Assembly: GCF_003315345.1 (NCBI RefSeq) | Contig: NZ_QNRO01000002.1 | Coordinates: 124,001 to 188,000, forward strand | Origin: Marinobacter pelagius | GTDB lineage: Bacteria; Pseudomonadota; Gammaproteobacteria; Pseudomonadales; Oleiphilaceae | Length of the DNA stretch: 64,000 nt | Direction: 5' to 3' | Shown: positions 1 to 9,887 of the stretch, piece after piece | Position numbering within the stretch: the stretch's first letter is position 1 | How the letters are laid out: each line of letters starts with the position of its first letter | Notes under the pieces: generated by a model | Databases searched by the model: none | What the model saw: only the letters and a program-made list of their open reading frames with translations | Told to the model about the DNA's origin: nothing | Translations under genes and position numbers: made by a program

Positions 1-618
1 CTGGATATCCAGAATGCTGATATCGAACTGGATGATCGGGGGTCACCGGTGTTCGACGAGTACACCCTGCGCTGTGGCGACAGTCATATCTTCATCGCCG
101 GGGACGCCAACAATGACCGTCCCCTGCTCCACGAGGCTGCGGATGAGGGGCGTATCGCGGGAGACAATGCTGCCGCCTGGCCGGATGTGCGTACCGGACT
201 GCGCCACGTTCCCCTGGGTGTGGTGTTTACCGATCCCCAGATCGCCTCGGTGGGCCTGACCATTGATCAGGTCGACAAACAGTGCCATGGATGTTTCGCG
301 GTGGGTGAGGTTTCCTTTGCCGACCAGGGGCGCAGCCGGGTCATTGGCAAGAACCGGGGGATTCTCCGGGTCTATGGCGAGCATGGCAGTGGCCTGTTCA
401 TGGGGGCGGAAATGTTCGGGCCGGCGGCGGAACACATTGCCCACCTGCTGGCCTGGTGTGCCCAGAAACGGATGACCGTCAGTGAGATGGTGGCGATGCC
501 CTACTACCACCCGGTGATCGAGGAGGGGCTACGTACCGCGCTCAAGCAGCTGAACCGGAACCTGCAGATCGGACCGGAGATCGCCGACGAGTGCCTCGAA
601 TGCGGGCCGGGAGTCTGA
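1..618 (+). CDS. Dihydrolipoyl-dehydrogenase-like FAD flavoprotein, C-terminal part (partial)
   Basis: The reading frame is open from the first base, so the start and the N-terminal FAD domain lie outside the window. About 205 residues remain. They carry the second FAD-contact motif (IFIAGDANN, then a helix beginning LLHEAADEG) followed by the Pyr_redox dimerisation domain (VVFTDPQIASVGLT). The end has a YYHPVIEEG segment corresponding to the His-Glu pair of dihydrolipoamide dehydrogenase and mercuric reductase. The family moves electrons between NAD(P)H and a disulfide substrate. The tail ends CLECGPGV, a CxxC pair that is not typical of E3 subunits. The substrate cannot be told from this half. 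It is convergent with the next gene. Confidence 0.8.
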   Translation: MDIQNADIELDDRGSPVFDEYTLRCGDSHIFIAGDANNDRPLLHEAADEGRIAGDNAAAWPDVRTGLRHVPLGVVFTDPQIASVGLTIDQVDKQCHGCFAVGEVSFADQGRSRVIGKNRGILRVYGEHGSGLFMGAEMFGPAAEHIAHLLAWCAQKRMTVSEMVAMPYYHPVIEEGLRTALKQLNRNLQIGPEIADECLECGPGV

Positions 619-635
619 CCGGCCCTTGATTTCAG

Positions 636-911
636 TCAGCAGGTGCTGGGCTGATTGTGGGGTAGGGTGTTGTCCGAGCCCCTTGCATTACGCAGGCGGC
701 GAGCCCATATCTTCTCGTGGAAGAAGTAGGCCACGGTGTTGATAGCCGGCTCGACCATGGCAATCAGGCTGCCCACAATGATGTCTCCTGTGAGCAGGTA
801 AGCCACTGTGAAGGCAACGATAAAGTGGGTGATGGCGAAGGTGATTGTCTTCAGCAAGGATTGGTCACCCTTCGAACCATGGTCGTGTACGAACAGTTTC
901 AAGGCACTCAT
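636..911 (-). CDS. DUF2061 family small membrane protein
   Basis: A 91-residue protein with two hydrophobic segments (about residues 22-42 and 46-65) and a basic C-terminus. The run TITFAITHFIVAFTVAYLLTG followed by EPAINTVAYFFHEKIW is the recognisable DUF2061 pattern, a family of predicted inner-membrane proteins of unknown function. The start is supported by GGAG seven bases upstream of ATG. The gene stands alone, convergent with the flavoprotein on its left and divergent from dps on its right. No biochemical role is known for the family, so none is assigned. Confidence 0.8.
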   Translation of the reverse strand: MSALKLFVHDHGSKGDQSLLKTITFAITHFIVAFTVAYLLTGDIIVGSLIAMVEPAINTVAYFFHEKIWARRLRNARGSDNTLPHNQPSTC

Positions 912-1132
912 GATTCGCTCCGCGTGTGTGGTCTTTAGATCTCATTTAAGAGCAAGTGAGAATTATTGTTAAATAGATTGTTTCAAGAAAATTGATAGTG
1001 CCGGGCTATAGCTTTGCCATTAGCTGTATAAGTCTGGGCTATGGAAGAGATTGTCTGATACAACTTCACGGATCTTGTTGGCCCGCTTAAAGTGGGGCAT
1101 ATAGATTTTAGACAGCGTCAAGGAGGTACGTA

Positions 1133-1606
1133 ATGAGCAAGAATTTCATTGGTCTGGATAACGGGAAAACCGTTGAGTTGGCGGACGCCCTGAACGATCT
1201 GTTGTCCAACTACCAGATCTTCTACATGAACGTCCGTGGCTATCACTGGAACATCAAGGGCGAGAATTTTTTCGAACTGCACGCCAAGTTCGAGGAACTG
1301 TATGACGACCTGCTCCTGAAAATCGACGAGATCGCCGAGCGGGTGCTGACTCTCGGTCACCGTCCGGCCCACGCCTACAGCACCTACATGGAACGCTCGG
1401 AGATTCCGGAGCGTAAGGATGTCTCCGATGGTCGCGAAGCAGTGGAGAATATCGTGGAAAGCTTCGGCAAGCTCATCGGCAAGCAGCGCAGCCTGCTGAG
1501 CCTGGCCGGTGACGCCGAGGATGAAGGTACCGTTGCCCTGATGAGCGACTATATCTCGCAGCAGGAAAAGACGGTGTGGATGTATCGGAGTTACCTCGGG
1601 AAGTAA
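1133..1606 (+). CDS. dps: Dps/ferritin-like DNA-protecting protein
   Basis: A 157-residue Dps-family protein that would form a dodecamer oxidising and storing iron in the cytoplasm and protecting DNA under starvation or peroxide stress. The ferroxidase ligands are all visible: His38, His50, Asp65 and Glu69, with the same 12/15/4 spacing as H51, H63, D78 and E82 of E. coli Dps. There is no long basic N-terminal tail, so direct DNA binding may be weak. A strong AAGGAGG site precedes the ATG. The upstream 220 bases are AT-rich and should hold the promoter, but I could not settle on one. A strong terminator follows. Confidence 0.93.
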   Translation: MSKNFIGLDNGKTVELADALNDLLSNYQIFYMNVRGYHWNIKGENFFELHAKFEELYDDLLLKIDEIAERVLTLGHRPAHAYSTYMERSEIPERKDVSDGREAVENIVESFGKLIGKQRSLLSLAGDAEDEGTVALMSDYISQQEKTVWMYRSYLGK

Positions 1607-1620
1607 CCTCGGGTGTTGTG

Positions 1621-1650
1621 AAAATGGCGGCCTGCGGGCCGCCATTTTTT
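1621..1650. terminator. Bidirectional intrinsic terminator after dps
   Basis: A perfect 12-bp stem (AAAATGGCGGCC pairing with GGCCGCCATTTT) closes a TGCG tetraloop. A T-run follows on the plus strand and also, from the opposite A-run, on the minus strand. It lies between convergent dps and the flavoprotein gene ending at 1656, so it can serve both. Confidence 0.9.
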
Positions 1651-1655
1651 GTGCC

Positions 1656-2783
1656 TTAGACTGCCACTTCCAGCGGCGGCACCTCCCGGTGGAGGAACCA
1701 CTTCTCGGTCACCACCTTGCGAGTGAACCAGTGGGAACGCATCAGCGTACTGGCCAGTGGTGTCTTGAGCCAGTCCGGTACCTGCCAGCCCTGTTCCGTG
1801 TCCGACGCCCGGTTGCCAAAGCGTTCGGCAATGGCATCGCCATACACCTGCAGGGATGAGGCGGAATAATCCGTCGCCTTGCGAAGCACCTCGGCAGCGA
1901 GCAGGGCGGATTCCACGGCGGGGCGAATGCCCTCTCCGCTCTGGGTATAGGCCAGACCGGCGGAGTCGCCAATCAGGATCACGCCGTCGTCGACCAACGG
2001 GCGCTCGGCGTGGGCATACAGCAGGTAGGCGTGGCCCTTGAAGCGTCCGGGCAGGTCGGCAGGGATGCGGCCGCTGGTTTTCATCTCCTCGACGAATGCC
2101 TGCAGATGTTCGCTCAGTTTGTGGTTGTCCTCACGGCCCAGCCCGATATTGAGATAGTTGCCCTTGCGGAACACCCAGGCGTAGCCCTTCAGATCCCGGC
2201 AGAACCACAGCTCCGGGGTGTCGCCCCGGGCCTGGCAGACGCTGGCCTGTTCGTCGGTCATCTGGAATTCCACTTCCTTGGCCGCCACGACCGTTTCATG
2301 GCTACCCGGGCCTTCACCCAGCAGGCGGGCAACGGGGCAGAAGTGGCCGCCGGCACCGACGATCAATGGCGCCTCCCAGGCCTCGTTGACGACCCAGTTA
2401 CCGTCCCGGCGTTCGATGGATTTCACCGGAGTGCCCAGCTGTCGGGTGGCCGTTGTCACCCGGTCCAGCAGGTAGTTATCGAACTCGCAGCGCCGGATGC
2501 CATAACTGACCACCTCGCCATGATCATTCTCCACCGGTGCCTGGCCCATCATGCCGATCCGGAACCGGCGGATCGGCTGAAGGGTTCGGCCGTTACCATA
2601 ATCTGTCAGATCGATATCCAGTTCCTTCATGACCGCCGGAGTCACCCACCCCGCGCAGGTCTTGTCCCGGGGAAAGTCCTGTTTGTCGATGATCAGGATC
2701 CGTTTGCCGGTGTTTTCAAGGGCCTTGGCCAGGGTTGAGCCGGCAGGGCCGGCCCCGACGATGATCAGGTCGTAGTAATCCAT
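1656..2783 (-). CDS. Geranylgeranyl-reductase-family FAD oxidoreductase
   Basis: A 375-residue flavoprotein. The N-terminus has the FAD dinucleotide fold (GAGPAGSTLAKAL, residues 11-23). Family landmarks follow: KTCAGW near residue 42, GYAWVFRKG near 200, and the second FAD motif LIGDSAGLAYTQSGEG near 270. These enzymes reduce isolated C=C bonds in isoprenoid or lipid chains. The gene starts at the last base of the cyclopropane synthase stop codon (TGATG), so the two are translationally coupled. That suggests it acts on the same membrane lipids, perhaps reducing an unsaturated or methylene product. This pathway link is inference; the substrate is unknown. Confidence 0.75.
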   Translation of the reverse strand: MDYYDLIIVGAGPAGSTLAKALENTGKRILIIDKQDFPRDKTCAGWVTPAVMKELDIDLTDYGNGRTLQPIRRFRIGMMGQAPVENDHGEVVSYGIRRCEFDNYLLDRVTTATRQLGTPVKSIERRDGNWVVNEAWEAPLIVGAGGHFCPVARLLGEGPGSHETVVAAKEVEFQMTDEQASVCQARGDTPELWFCRDLKGYAWVFRKGNYLNIGLGREDNHKLSEHLQAFVEEMKTSGRIPADLPGRFKGHAYLLYAHAERPLVDDGVILIGDSAGLAYTQSGEGIRPAVESALLAAEVLRKATDYSASSLQVYGDAIAERFGNRASDTEQGWQVPDWLKTPLASTLMRSHWFTRKVVTEKWFLHREVPPLEVAV

Positions 2784-4096
2784 CAGGCCTCCTCCGGGGC
2801 TGCCGGGAAGGTGTAAAGGTCACCCCGGTTTTGTGGCAGCTGGTTGTTGCCCCCGTGGGTGAACACCACCTGGAACAGTTGCAGTGACCCGGCACGGAAG
2901 GCCGCGATGGAGCCGGCGAGGTAGAGGCGCCAGGCCCGGGTGAAGTGCTCGTCGTACATGTCCGCAACCTTGTCCTGACTGGCCTCGAAACGCTCCATCC
3001 AGTGTGACAGCGTCTGGGCGTAGTGCAGCCGGAGATTTTCCACATCGATTACCGAGAAATTGCTGTGCTCGCAGATTTCCATGAACTCGCCAATGCTGGG
3101 CGGGTAGGCGCCCGGGAAGATCCGCTTCTCGATCCAGGCGTTCATCAGCATGGGCCGGTTTCGGCCGATGCTGTGGAGCAGGGCAATGCCATTGGGCTTC
3201 AGGCTGCGCTTGATCAGCTCCGACAGCGCCGGGTAATTCTCCTTGCCCACGTGTTCGAGCATGCCGATAGACACGAAGGCATCATACTGTCCTTCGATGT
3301 TTCGGTAATCGTCTTCCACATAGGTGATGAGCCCATCCAGTCCCTGGCGCTCGGATTCCTGCCGGGCGTAGGCCAGCTGTTCCCGGGAAATGTTGTAGGA
3401 GTGCACCTTCACACCGTAGTTGCGGGCCATGTAACGGGCCAGACCGCCCCAGCCACAGCCGGCCTCTACCACGGTCATGCCCGGTTTGAGACGCAGCTTT
3501 CGGCACACATGTTCCAGCTTGGCAAGCTGGGCCTGTTCAAGGGTCAGGTCCGGCTCTTCGTAGTAGGCGCAGGTGTACTGCATTTCCGCCCGGTCCAGCC
3601 AGAGCTGGTAGAATTCGTTTCCGAGATCGTAATGGTGATGGATGTTTTCCTTGGCTTCGGTAATGCCGGTGGAGCGGGGGTTGTGGTTTTTCCACAGCGC
3701 GTCCAGCCAACGGGGCCACTTCTCGCGCGCCGCATGGACCGCCCGGTACAGGGTTTCCATCAGGTCGGGCAGGTCGCCCTCGATATCGAGCCGGCTGGCG
3801 GCGTACAGATCGCCAAAGGCGAGATTGGGGTTGGCAACCAGTGAGTACAGTGCCTTGGGGTCTTTCAGGTGAAGAGTAAAGCTGGCTTCCTGCTGCTCCG
3901 GTTCGATCACATCACCGTTCCAGAGCCGGAACCTGACCGGCGGTGAACCGGCCATGCGCATCAGCTTGGTGACCAGCCAGCGTTCATAACTGTGTGGCTC
4001 GCGGTCAACCCGGGTGTCGGCCAGTGGCAGGGTCAGAACGTGGGCTTTCTGCTCTTTTTCCGATCGTTCGGTTTTCCGGGCAGTACTCTCAGTCAT
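2783..4096 (-). CDS. cfa: Cyclopropane-fatty-acyl-phospholipid synthase
   Basis: A 437-residue SAM-dependent methyltransferase acting on unsaturated acyl chains of membrane phospholipids. The SAM-binding motif VVEAGCGWGGLARYMA is clear. The region around it matches E. coli Cfa, including MQYTCAYY with the bicarbonate-site cysteine, GMLEHVG and LHSIGRN. The C-terminal FRAGSLQLFQVVF also aligns. It is about 50 residues longer than E. coli Cfa, mainly in a divergent N-terminal domain. It is the first gene of a two-gene unit with the flavin reductase, and this pairing leaves open that the final product is not a plain cyclopropane ring. Confidence 0.9.
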   Translation of the reverse strand: MTESTARKTERSEKEQKAHVLTLPLADTRVDREPHSYERWLVTKLMRMAGSPPVRFRLWNGDVIEPEQQEASFTLHLKDPKALYSLVANPNLAFGDLYAASRLDIEGDLPDLMETLYRAVHAAREKWPRWLDALWKNHNPRSTGITEAKENIHHHYDLGNEFYQLWLDRAEMQYTCAYYEEPDLTLEQAQLAKLEHVCRKLRLKPGMTVVEAGCGWGGLARYMARNYGVKVHSYNISREQLAYARQESERQGLDGLITYVEDDYRNIEGQYDAFVSIGMLEHVGKENYPALSELIKRSLKPNGIALLHSIGRNRPMLMNAWIEKRIFPGAYPPSIGEFMEICEHSNFSVIDVENLRLHYAQTLSHWMERFEASQDKVADMYDEHFTRAWRLYLAGSIAAFRAGSLQLFQVVFTHGGNNQLPQNRGDLYTFPAAPEEA

Positions 4097-4191
4097 GGGG
4101 TTCCCCTTCCCTCGGTTACCTGTCTGAAATGAGTGACTTCCGTTCAGTATAGAAAACGATCACAAATTGTCAGGTTGGTTCCGCTCGGGCA

Positions 4192-4221
4192 TAAAAAAAC
4201 CGGGCTCGAAAGCCCGGTTCG
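4192..4221 (-). terminator. Intrinsic terminator of the TRAP operon
   Basis: Read on the minus strand, AACCGGGCTTTCGAGCCCGG forms a strong hairpin followed by seven T residues, just after the dctM stop codon at 4238. It also lies 96 bases upstream of the cfa start, separating the two transcription units. Confidence 0.9.
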
Positions 4222-4237
4222 TCAGGGAGCCGCTGGC

Positions 4238-5529
<1,292 letters not shown>

Positions 5530-5533
<4 letters not shown>

Positions 5534-6075
5534 GCGAGACCCTCCCCGCTGTGTTCCACTTCATACTGCTTTTCACCGGAAAGTACCCGTATGGCAAAAG
5601 TCGCCATATTGAGTCCCGCCGTCCCGATGAAGAAAGCGGTAATCGGAATCACTGACTTGATGATCCAGCGATGGGGCAGGCCGCCGGGATCGCCACTACC
5701 TTCGCCCATGGCGTACGAATCAAGAGCGAAATTGTAGCCGTAGGTACCAATGAGATAGGCGAAGGGAATAACGAAAATGATAGCTCCGACCAGGTTGACC
5801 CAGGCCTTGGTCCTGTTGCTCCAGTTGGTGTAGAACACATCCACGCGCACGTGGCCATCCGTGCGCAGCGCGTAGGGAATACCCAACAGGAAAACCACCG
5901 AGTAAAGGTGCCATTCCATTTCCTGCATGCCGATAGAGACAGTGTTGAAGGCGTAGCGTGCCACTACGTCGTAAAAGACGTTTACTGCCATCAGGATCAT
6001 TGCCACGCAGGCGATCCATCCGCAGATTTTCGAGAGCCATGCCAGGCCCTCGTCCAGTTTGATAATCCACCGCAT
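5530..6075 (-). CDS. dctQ: TRAP transporter small permease (DctQ)
   Basis: A 181-residue membrane protein with four hydrophobic segments, as expected for the small TRAP subunit that partners DctM in the inner membrane. The segment YAFNTVSIGMQEMEWHLYSV and the following LRTDGHVRVDVFY are the DctQ signature. The gene lies between dctP and dctM in the usual order. A stem-loop in the 104-base gap after dctP may reduce its expression relative to the binding protein. Confidence 0.92.
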
Positions 6076-6133
6076 CAGTGAGGTTCCTCCGCCAAGCGGG
6101 CTGGCGACTTTTCAGTTGCTATAAACGACAAAA

Positions 6134-6160
6134 CCGGGACCACTCTGAGAGCGATCCCGG
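6134..6160 (-). promoter_or_regulatory. Stem-loop in the dctP-dctQ gap
   Basis: On the minus strand, CCGGGA pairs with TCCCGG, with an inner GCTCT/AGAGT pairing, and TTTT follows at once. This weak terminator-like hairpin lies 20 bases downstream of the dctP stop. Its likely effect is partial termination or 3'-end protection, giving more DctP than membrane subunits. That role is inferred from position. Confidence 0.6.
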
Positions 6161-6179
6161 CTCCGTTACTGCCGATATC

Positions 6180-7256
6180 TTACTCGACTTCGGCCATGGT
6201 GTTGAGATAGGCCCGTGTGGAGATGTCGGTGTAGGCCCGGGTCTTCTCGAGGTACTCTTCCTGGGACTCGATAATACGAGACGCCAGTTCGTTGTCCGCT
6301 GCCGCTTCCTTCAGCAACTTCTCATTAGCTTTAACCATGGCCTGGAAAACGTCCTTCGGAAATTGCTTGATCTGGACGTTCGGGTGTTCTTCCTTGATGT
6401 TGGCCCAGGCGTCTGCGTTGGCGTGCTGAGAGTGAACCAGCATGTCATAGGCGGACACACGCATGGCGGTTTTCAGGATCGCCTGCAGATCCTCGGGCAG
6501 TTCGTCCCAGGTCTTCTTGTTGACCAGGAACTGCAGCTCAGTGGCCGGCTCATGCCAGCCGGTGTAGTAGTAGTCGGCAATCTGCTGGAAGCCCAGACGG
6601 AGATCCAGGGCCGGTCCTACCCACTCAACCGCATCAATGGTGTTGCGCTCCAGAGCGGTGTACAGCTCACCCGGCGGAATATTGGTCGGGCTGACGCCCA
6701 CTTCTGCGAAGACTTCCCCGGCGAAGCCCGGGATCCGCATTTTCAGGCCCTGCAGGTCTTCGAGAGAATTGATTTCCTTGCGGAACCAGCCGCCCATCTG
6801 GACACCGGTGTTACCGCCCGGGAAGGACAGCATGTTGTGGGGCTCATACACTTCCTGCATCAGCTCCATGCCATCGCCATGGTAGAACCAGGCATATTGT
6901 TCGATGGCAGTCATGCCGAAGGGCATGCTGGTGAAGAACAGAGTTTCTGGAACCTTGCCCTTCCAGTAGTAGGACGCGGAATGGCCCAGGTCGTACTGGC
7001 CGGCCTTGACCATGTCAAAGACGCCGAGAGGAGCCTTGTGCTTGTTGGCAGAGTCGATGCGGATGCGCAGGCGGCCATCGGACATTTCTTCGGCCAGCTC
7101 GGCAAACCGTTTGGTGGTGTCACCGAAGATCGGGAAATTCGGTCCCCAGGTTTCCGCCAGTCGCAGTGTGTAGGTTTCCTGAGCGAGCGCCTGTGTGGCG
7201 GCAAAGGTAGTTGCCACAGCCAGCACAGCCGCGGAAAGAACAGAACGGATCTTCAT
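6180..7256 (-). CDS. dctP: TRAP transporter periplasmic substrate-binding protein (DctP/TakP-like)
   Basis: A 358-residue secreted binding protein. The N-terminus is a classical signal peptide (positive MKIR, hydrophobic core, cleavage after AQALA near residue 25). The mature part has the DctP fold, including MRIPGFAGEVFAEVGVSP with the conserved carboxylate-binding arginine, then AVEWVGPALD and YYTGWHEPATELQFLVN. The last two resemble TakP, which binds 2-oxo acids, so an alpha-keto acid or similar monocarboxylate is a plausible ligand. That specificity is inference. It is the first gene of the dctPQM operon, with AGGA about ten bases before the ATG. Confidence 0.92.
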   Translation of the reverse strand: MKIRSVLSAAVLAVATTFAATQALAQETYTLRLAETWGPNFPIFGDTTKRFAELAEEMSDGRLRIRIDSANKHKAPLGVFDMVKAGQYDLGHSASYYWKGKVPETLFFTSMPFGMTAIEQYAWFYHGDGMELMQEVYEPHNMLSFPGGNTGVQMGGWFRKEINSLEDLQGLKMRIPGFAGEVFAEVGVSPTNIPPGELYTALERNTIDAVEWVGPALDLRLGFQQIADYYYTGWHEPATELQFLVNKKTWDELPEDLQAILKTAMRVSAYDMLVHSQHANADAWANIKEEHPNVQIKQFPKDVFQAMVKANEKLLKEAAADNELASRIIESQEEYLEKTRAYTDISTRAYLNTMAEVE

Positions 7257-7397
7257 TGCTCTTCTATCCTCTTGTCATTTTTATCGGGTGTTTCGTTCCC
7301 TGTAGGGATGAACAACTCCATATGTTAGTTTACGGTAGCAATTATTGCGCCCGAACGGAACGAATTAGTCTGGATCATTATACTTAGGTCGTACGTA

Positions 7398-7856
7398 TTA
7401 GACGTCGTCCATCCTTCCGATCTGGCTGGCCAAGCGCATGGCCTCATGCTCCTCCAGGGATTTCAGGTCTTCCAGGAGCGCCTTGGCCTCGGGGATTTCG
7501 GCCTTGCCAATCAGTGAGTCGTACAGATCCATGACCTGATCGTGGAAATCGAAGATCTCCTTTTCGATACCGGCGAAGTCGAGATCCTTGTAGTGGATGT
7601 CGCAGGTGCGGTTGCGTTCGATCGGCTTGTGGACACCATAATCGTAAAGCCTGGTGCGCATTGCTTTCGGGTCGGCCTGCTTCTCGTATTCGGCCACCGC
7701 CTTCTCAAGCAGGCTCTCGTGGGTGCTGATGTAGTCCAGTAGCGCGCTGGCACGTTCGTTCGGGTGTTGTCCCGCGGATTCCTTCAGGCAGCGGGCAAGG
7801 TGGGCATGCAACTGGCGCGTCCAGTCAATCAGGTCGGCGAAGGTTTTGATTTCCAT
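7398..7856 (-). CDS. Helical protein of unknown function, ferritin/hemerythrin-like in appearance
   Basis: A 152-residue, almost wholly helical and charged protein without signal peptide or membrane segment. His and Glu residues fall at intervals on the predicted helices (LHAHLARC near 17, STHESLLEKA near 46, FDFHDQV near 102, EEHEAMRLA near 137), which recalls four-helix di-iron proteins. The fit is by eye and not to a named family. AGGAG precedes the start at good spacing. The gene sits between the TRAP operon and the divergent GH84 gene as its own transcription unit. The function is unknown. Confidence 0.7.
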   Translation of the reverse strand: MEIKTFADLIDWTRQLHAHLARCLKESAGQHPNERASALLDYISTHESLLEKAVAEYEKQADPKAMRTRLYDYGVHKPIERNRTCDIHYKDLDFAGIEKEIFDFHDQVMDLYDSLIGKAEIPEAKALLEDLKSLEEHEAMRLASQIGRMDDV

Positions 7857-7994
7857 GGGATCTCCTGTTTACCTCAATGCAAGACTCTTCTATGGGTGAG
7901 TCTAGTTAATAATCCGGTGTAACATGACAGAACAGCTTAACGATATTGTCCAGTCCTGTCCTGTAAACGGGCACTGTGCGGGAGAAGGACGACC

Positions 7995-9062
7995 ATGACG
8001 ACACCACTGGGCATAATCGAAGGGTTCTACGGTCCTCTCTGGACCTGGGCGGAGCGTCGCAGCCTTGTGAAGTCACTGGCACCGCACGGTTACGAATTCT
8101 ATCTGTATGCCCCAAAGGCGGATCCCTTTCTCCGACGCCGGTGGCAGGAACCGCATCCACCGGCAGAAGCCGCTGAGCTGGCTTCGTTCGGTCAGTTCTG
8201 CCGGGAACACGGGGTACGCTTCGGTGTCGGGCTCAGTCCCTATGAGATTTTCAATCGTTTTGATGATGAGGCGCGCGGCGCGCTGGCGCGGAAGTTGGCG
8301 GGCCTGGAAAAACTGGGCCTCGACGAACTCGCCATTCTCTTTGACGATATGCGCACGGATACCCCGGATCTGGCACGGGTCCAGGCTGATATCGTGGCCT
8401 GGGTCCGGGAGCATACCGACGTTCCCCGACTCAGCGTCTGCCCCAGCTATTATTCCGACGATCCGGTGCTGGATCGCGTTTTCGGGGATCGGCCGGCCGA
8501 TTACCTGGTCACGTTGGGTCGGGCGCTTGACCGTGACGTCAATATCTTCTGGACCGGAGAGGAGGTCTGCTCCCGGGAAATTTCGCCGGGCCACCTGAAG
8601 CGGGTGGGTGATCTGCTGGGACGAAAACCCGTGCTCTGGGACAACTACCCGGTCAACGACGGCGACCGCATGTCCCAGCATCTGCATTTGCGGGCCTTCA
8701 CGGGCAGGCCGGCCGCCAATGCCGCCCACCTGGCCGGACATGGCATCAACCCCGCCCTGCAGCCGACCCTGACCGCCATTCCGGCAATTACCCTGGCTGA
8801 ATCCTACCGGCGGGGGCCGGATTACCAGTATGGCCAGGCATTCCTGCATGCTGCCCGGGAGCTGCTGGGCAGCGAGCTTGCCCATCAGCTACAGGCCGAC
8901 CTGCTGGTGTTGCAGGATGGCGGCCTTGGGCGGATCGGCGATGAGAAACGCCAGAGTCTGCTGCACACCTACGACGCCTTCGACCACCCGGCCGCCATTG
9001 AAGTGATGCGCTGGCTGATGGGGGAGTACCGGGTCACCGATGAAATGGTAGCGACCCAGTAA
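7995..9062 (+). CDS. GH84-family beta-N-acetylglucosaminidase (O-GlcNAcase-like)
   Basis: A 355-residue TIM-barrel glycosidase. Family GH84 marks are present: GIIEGFYG at residues 6-13 opening the barrel, APKADPFLR near 39, and the adjacent catalytic aspartates in ILFDDM (Asp117-Asp118). Further on, KPVLWDNYPVND near 211 matches the substrate-binding strand. GH84 enzymes remove beta-linked N-acetylglucosamine with neighbouring-group help from the acetamido group. There is no signal peptide and no accessory domain, so this is a minimal, cytoplasmic form. AAGGA six bases before ATG supports the start. The natural substrate is unknown. Confidence 0.85.
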   Translation: MTTPLGIIEGFYGPLWTWAERRSLVKSLAPHGYEFYLYAPKADPFLRRRWQEPHPPAEAAELASFGQFCREHGVRFGVGLSPYEIFNRFDDEARGALARKLAGLEKLGLDELAILFDDMRTDTPDLARVQADIVAWVREHTDVPRLSVCPSYYSDDPVLDRVFGDRPADYLVTLGRALDRDVNIFWTGEEVCSREISPGHLKRVGDLLGRKPVLWDNYPVNDGDRMSQHLHLRAFTGRPAANAAHLAGHGINPALQPTLTAIPAITLAESYRRGPDYQYGQAFLHAARELLGSELAHQLQADLLVLQDGGLGRIGDEKRQSLLHTYDAFDHPAAIEVMRWLMGEYRVTDEMVATQ

Positions 9063-9078
9063 CTGTGAGGGGTAATCC

Positions 9079-9789
9079 TCAGCGCAGATAGTATTCGACA
9101 GTGGAAACCACGCGCACGGTCTTGACCGGCTGCTGGTCCTCGCGGATGCCGGGAGCCTGGTCCCGGGCCAGGATCTGGAACACGCCCTGGTTGGCCCGGC
9201 GCAGGTCGCCCAGTTCCGCGTCAGCATCCCGGGCGAATTGCAGGGCCGCTTCCCGGGCCGAGGCAGTGGCCTCGGCAATCATGGCCGGTTTGATCTCGTT
9301 CAGGCCGCTGAACAGGTAGGTGGGGCCGCCTGGGCCGTAATCGGAAGAGAGCACGACGCCGGAGTCCACCAGGTCACTGACGTTCTGGGCGGCCTGGCGG
9401 ATACGGTCGATGTCCGAGCTGCGCACCATCAGGGTCTGGTTGATGATGAACTTCTGCTCGGTGTTGTTGCCCGGATAGGGGTTGGCGCGGGTGTCGGTGA
9501 CATCCAGTCGCAACAGCTCCACCGCGGTTTCGTCGATGGCCTGTAATTTGAGGAAGGCCATGATCGCGTCCCGGCTGTCACGGGCCCGCTCCTGGGCCTG
9601 GCTGAGAGTTTCACCCGTGGCAACAAAACGAATGGGCCAGAGCGCCAGGTCCGCCCGTACTTCCTGTTCCGCAACGCCCTTGACGGTCACAAAACGATCC
9701 GCGGTACGCAGCCCGGTCAGGCCGTCGCTGAGCAACGAGGCGGCAATTATGGCGCTGATGCCCAGAATCAATGCCGAGACAACTTTCAT
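9079..9789 (-). CDS. SIMPL-domain (DUF541) periplasmic protein
   Basis: The chosen start gives 236 residues beginning MKVVSALILGISAIIAASLL, an N-terminal signal or anchor; AAGGAG lies eight bases upstream. A longer frame opens at 9849 but lacks a good ribosome site. The rest is a SIMPL (DUF541) domain: FVTVKGVAEQEVRADLALWP near residue 33 and a C-terminal RVVSTVEYYLR. E. coli YggE is the best-known relative and has been linked to reduced oxidative stress; the molecular function is unclear. It is convergent with the GH84 gene, 16 bases away, and nearly back-to-back with the macrodomain gene. Confidence 0.85.
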   Translation of the reverse strand: MKVVSALILGISAIIAASLLSDGLTGLRTADRFVTVKGVAEQEVRADLALWPIRFVATGETLSQAQERARDSRDAIMAFLKLQAIDETAVELLRLDVTDTRANPYPGNNTEQKFIINQTLMVRSSDIDRIRQAAQNVSDLVDSGVVLSSDYGPGGPTYLFSGLNEIKPAMIAEATASAREAALQFARDADAELGDLRRANQGVFQILARDQAPGIREDQQPVKTVRVVSTVEYYLR

Positions 9790-9887
9790 ACCCGCTCCTT
9801 GTATTCCGAGGCCCTGGTTTGCGGGCCTGCTATCCTGATTATCAGGCAAGACTACCGGGAACCGGAGAGCCGGAAAAGGGGAGTTTC

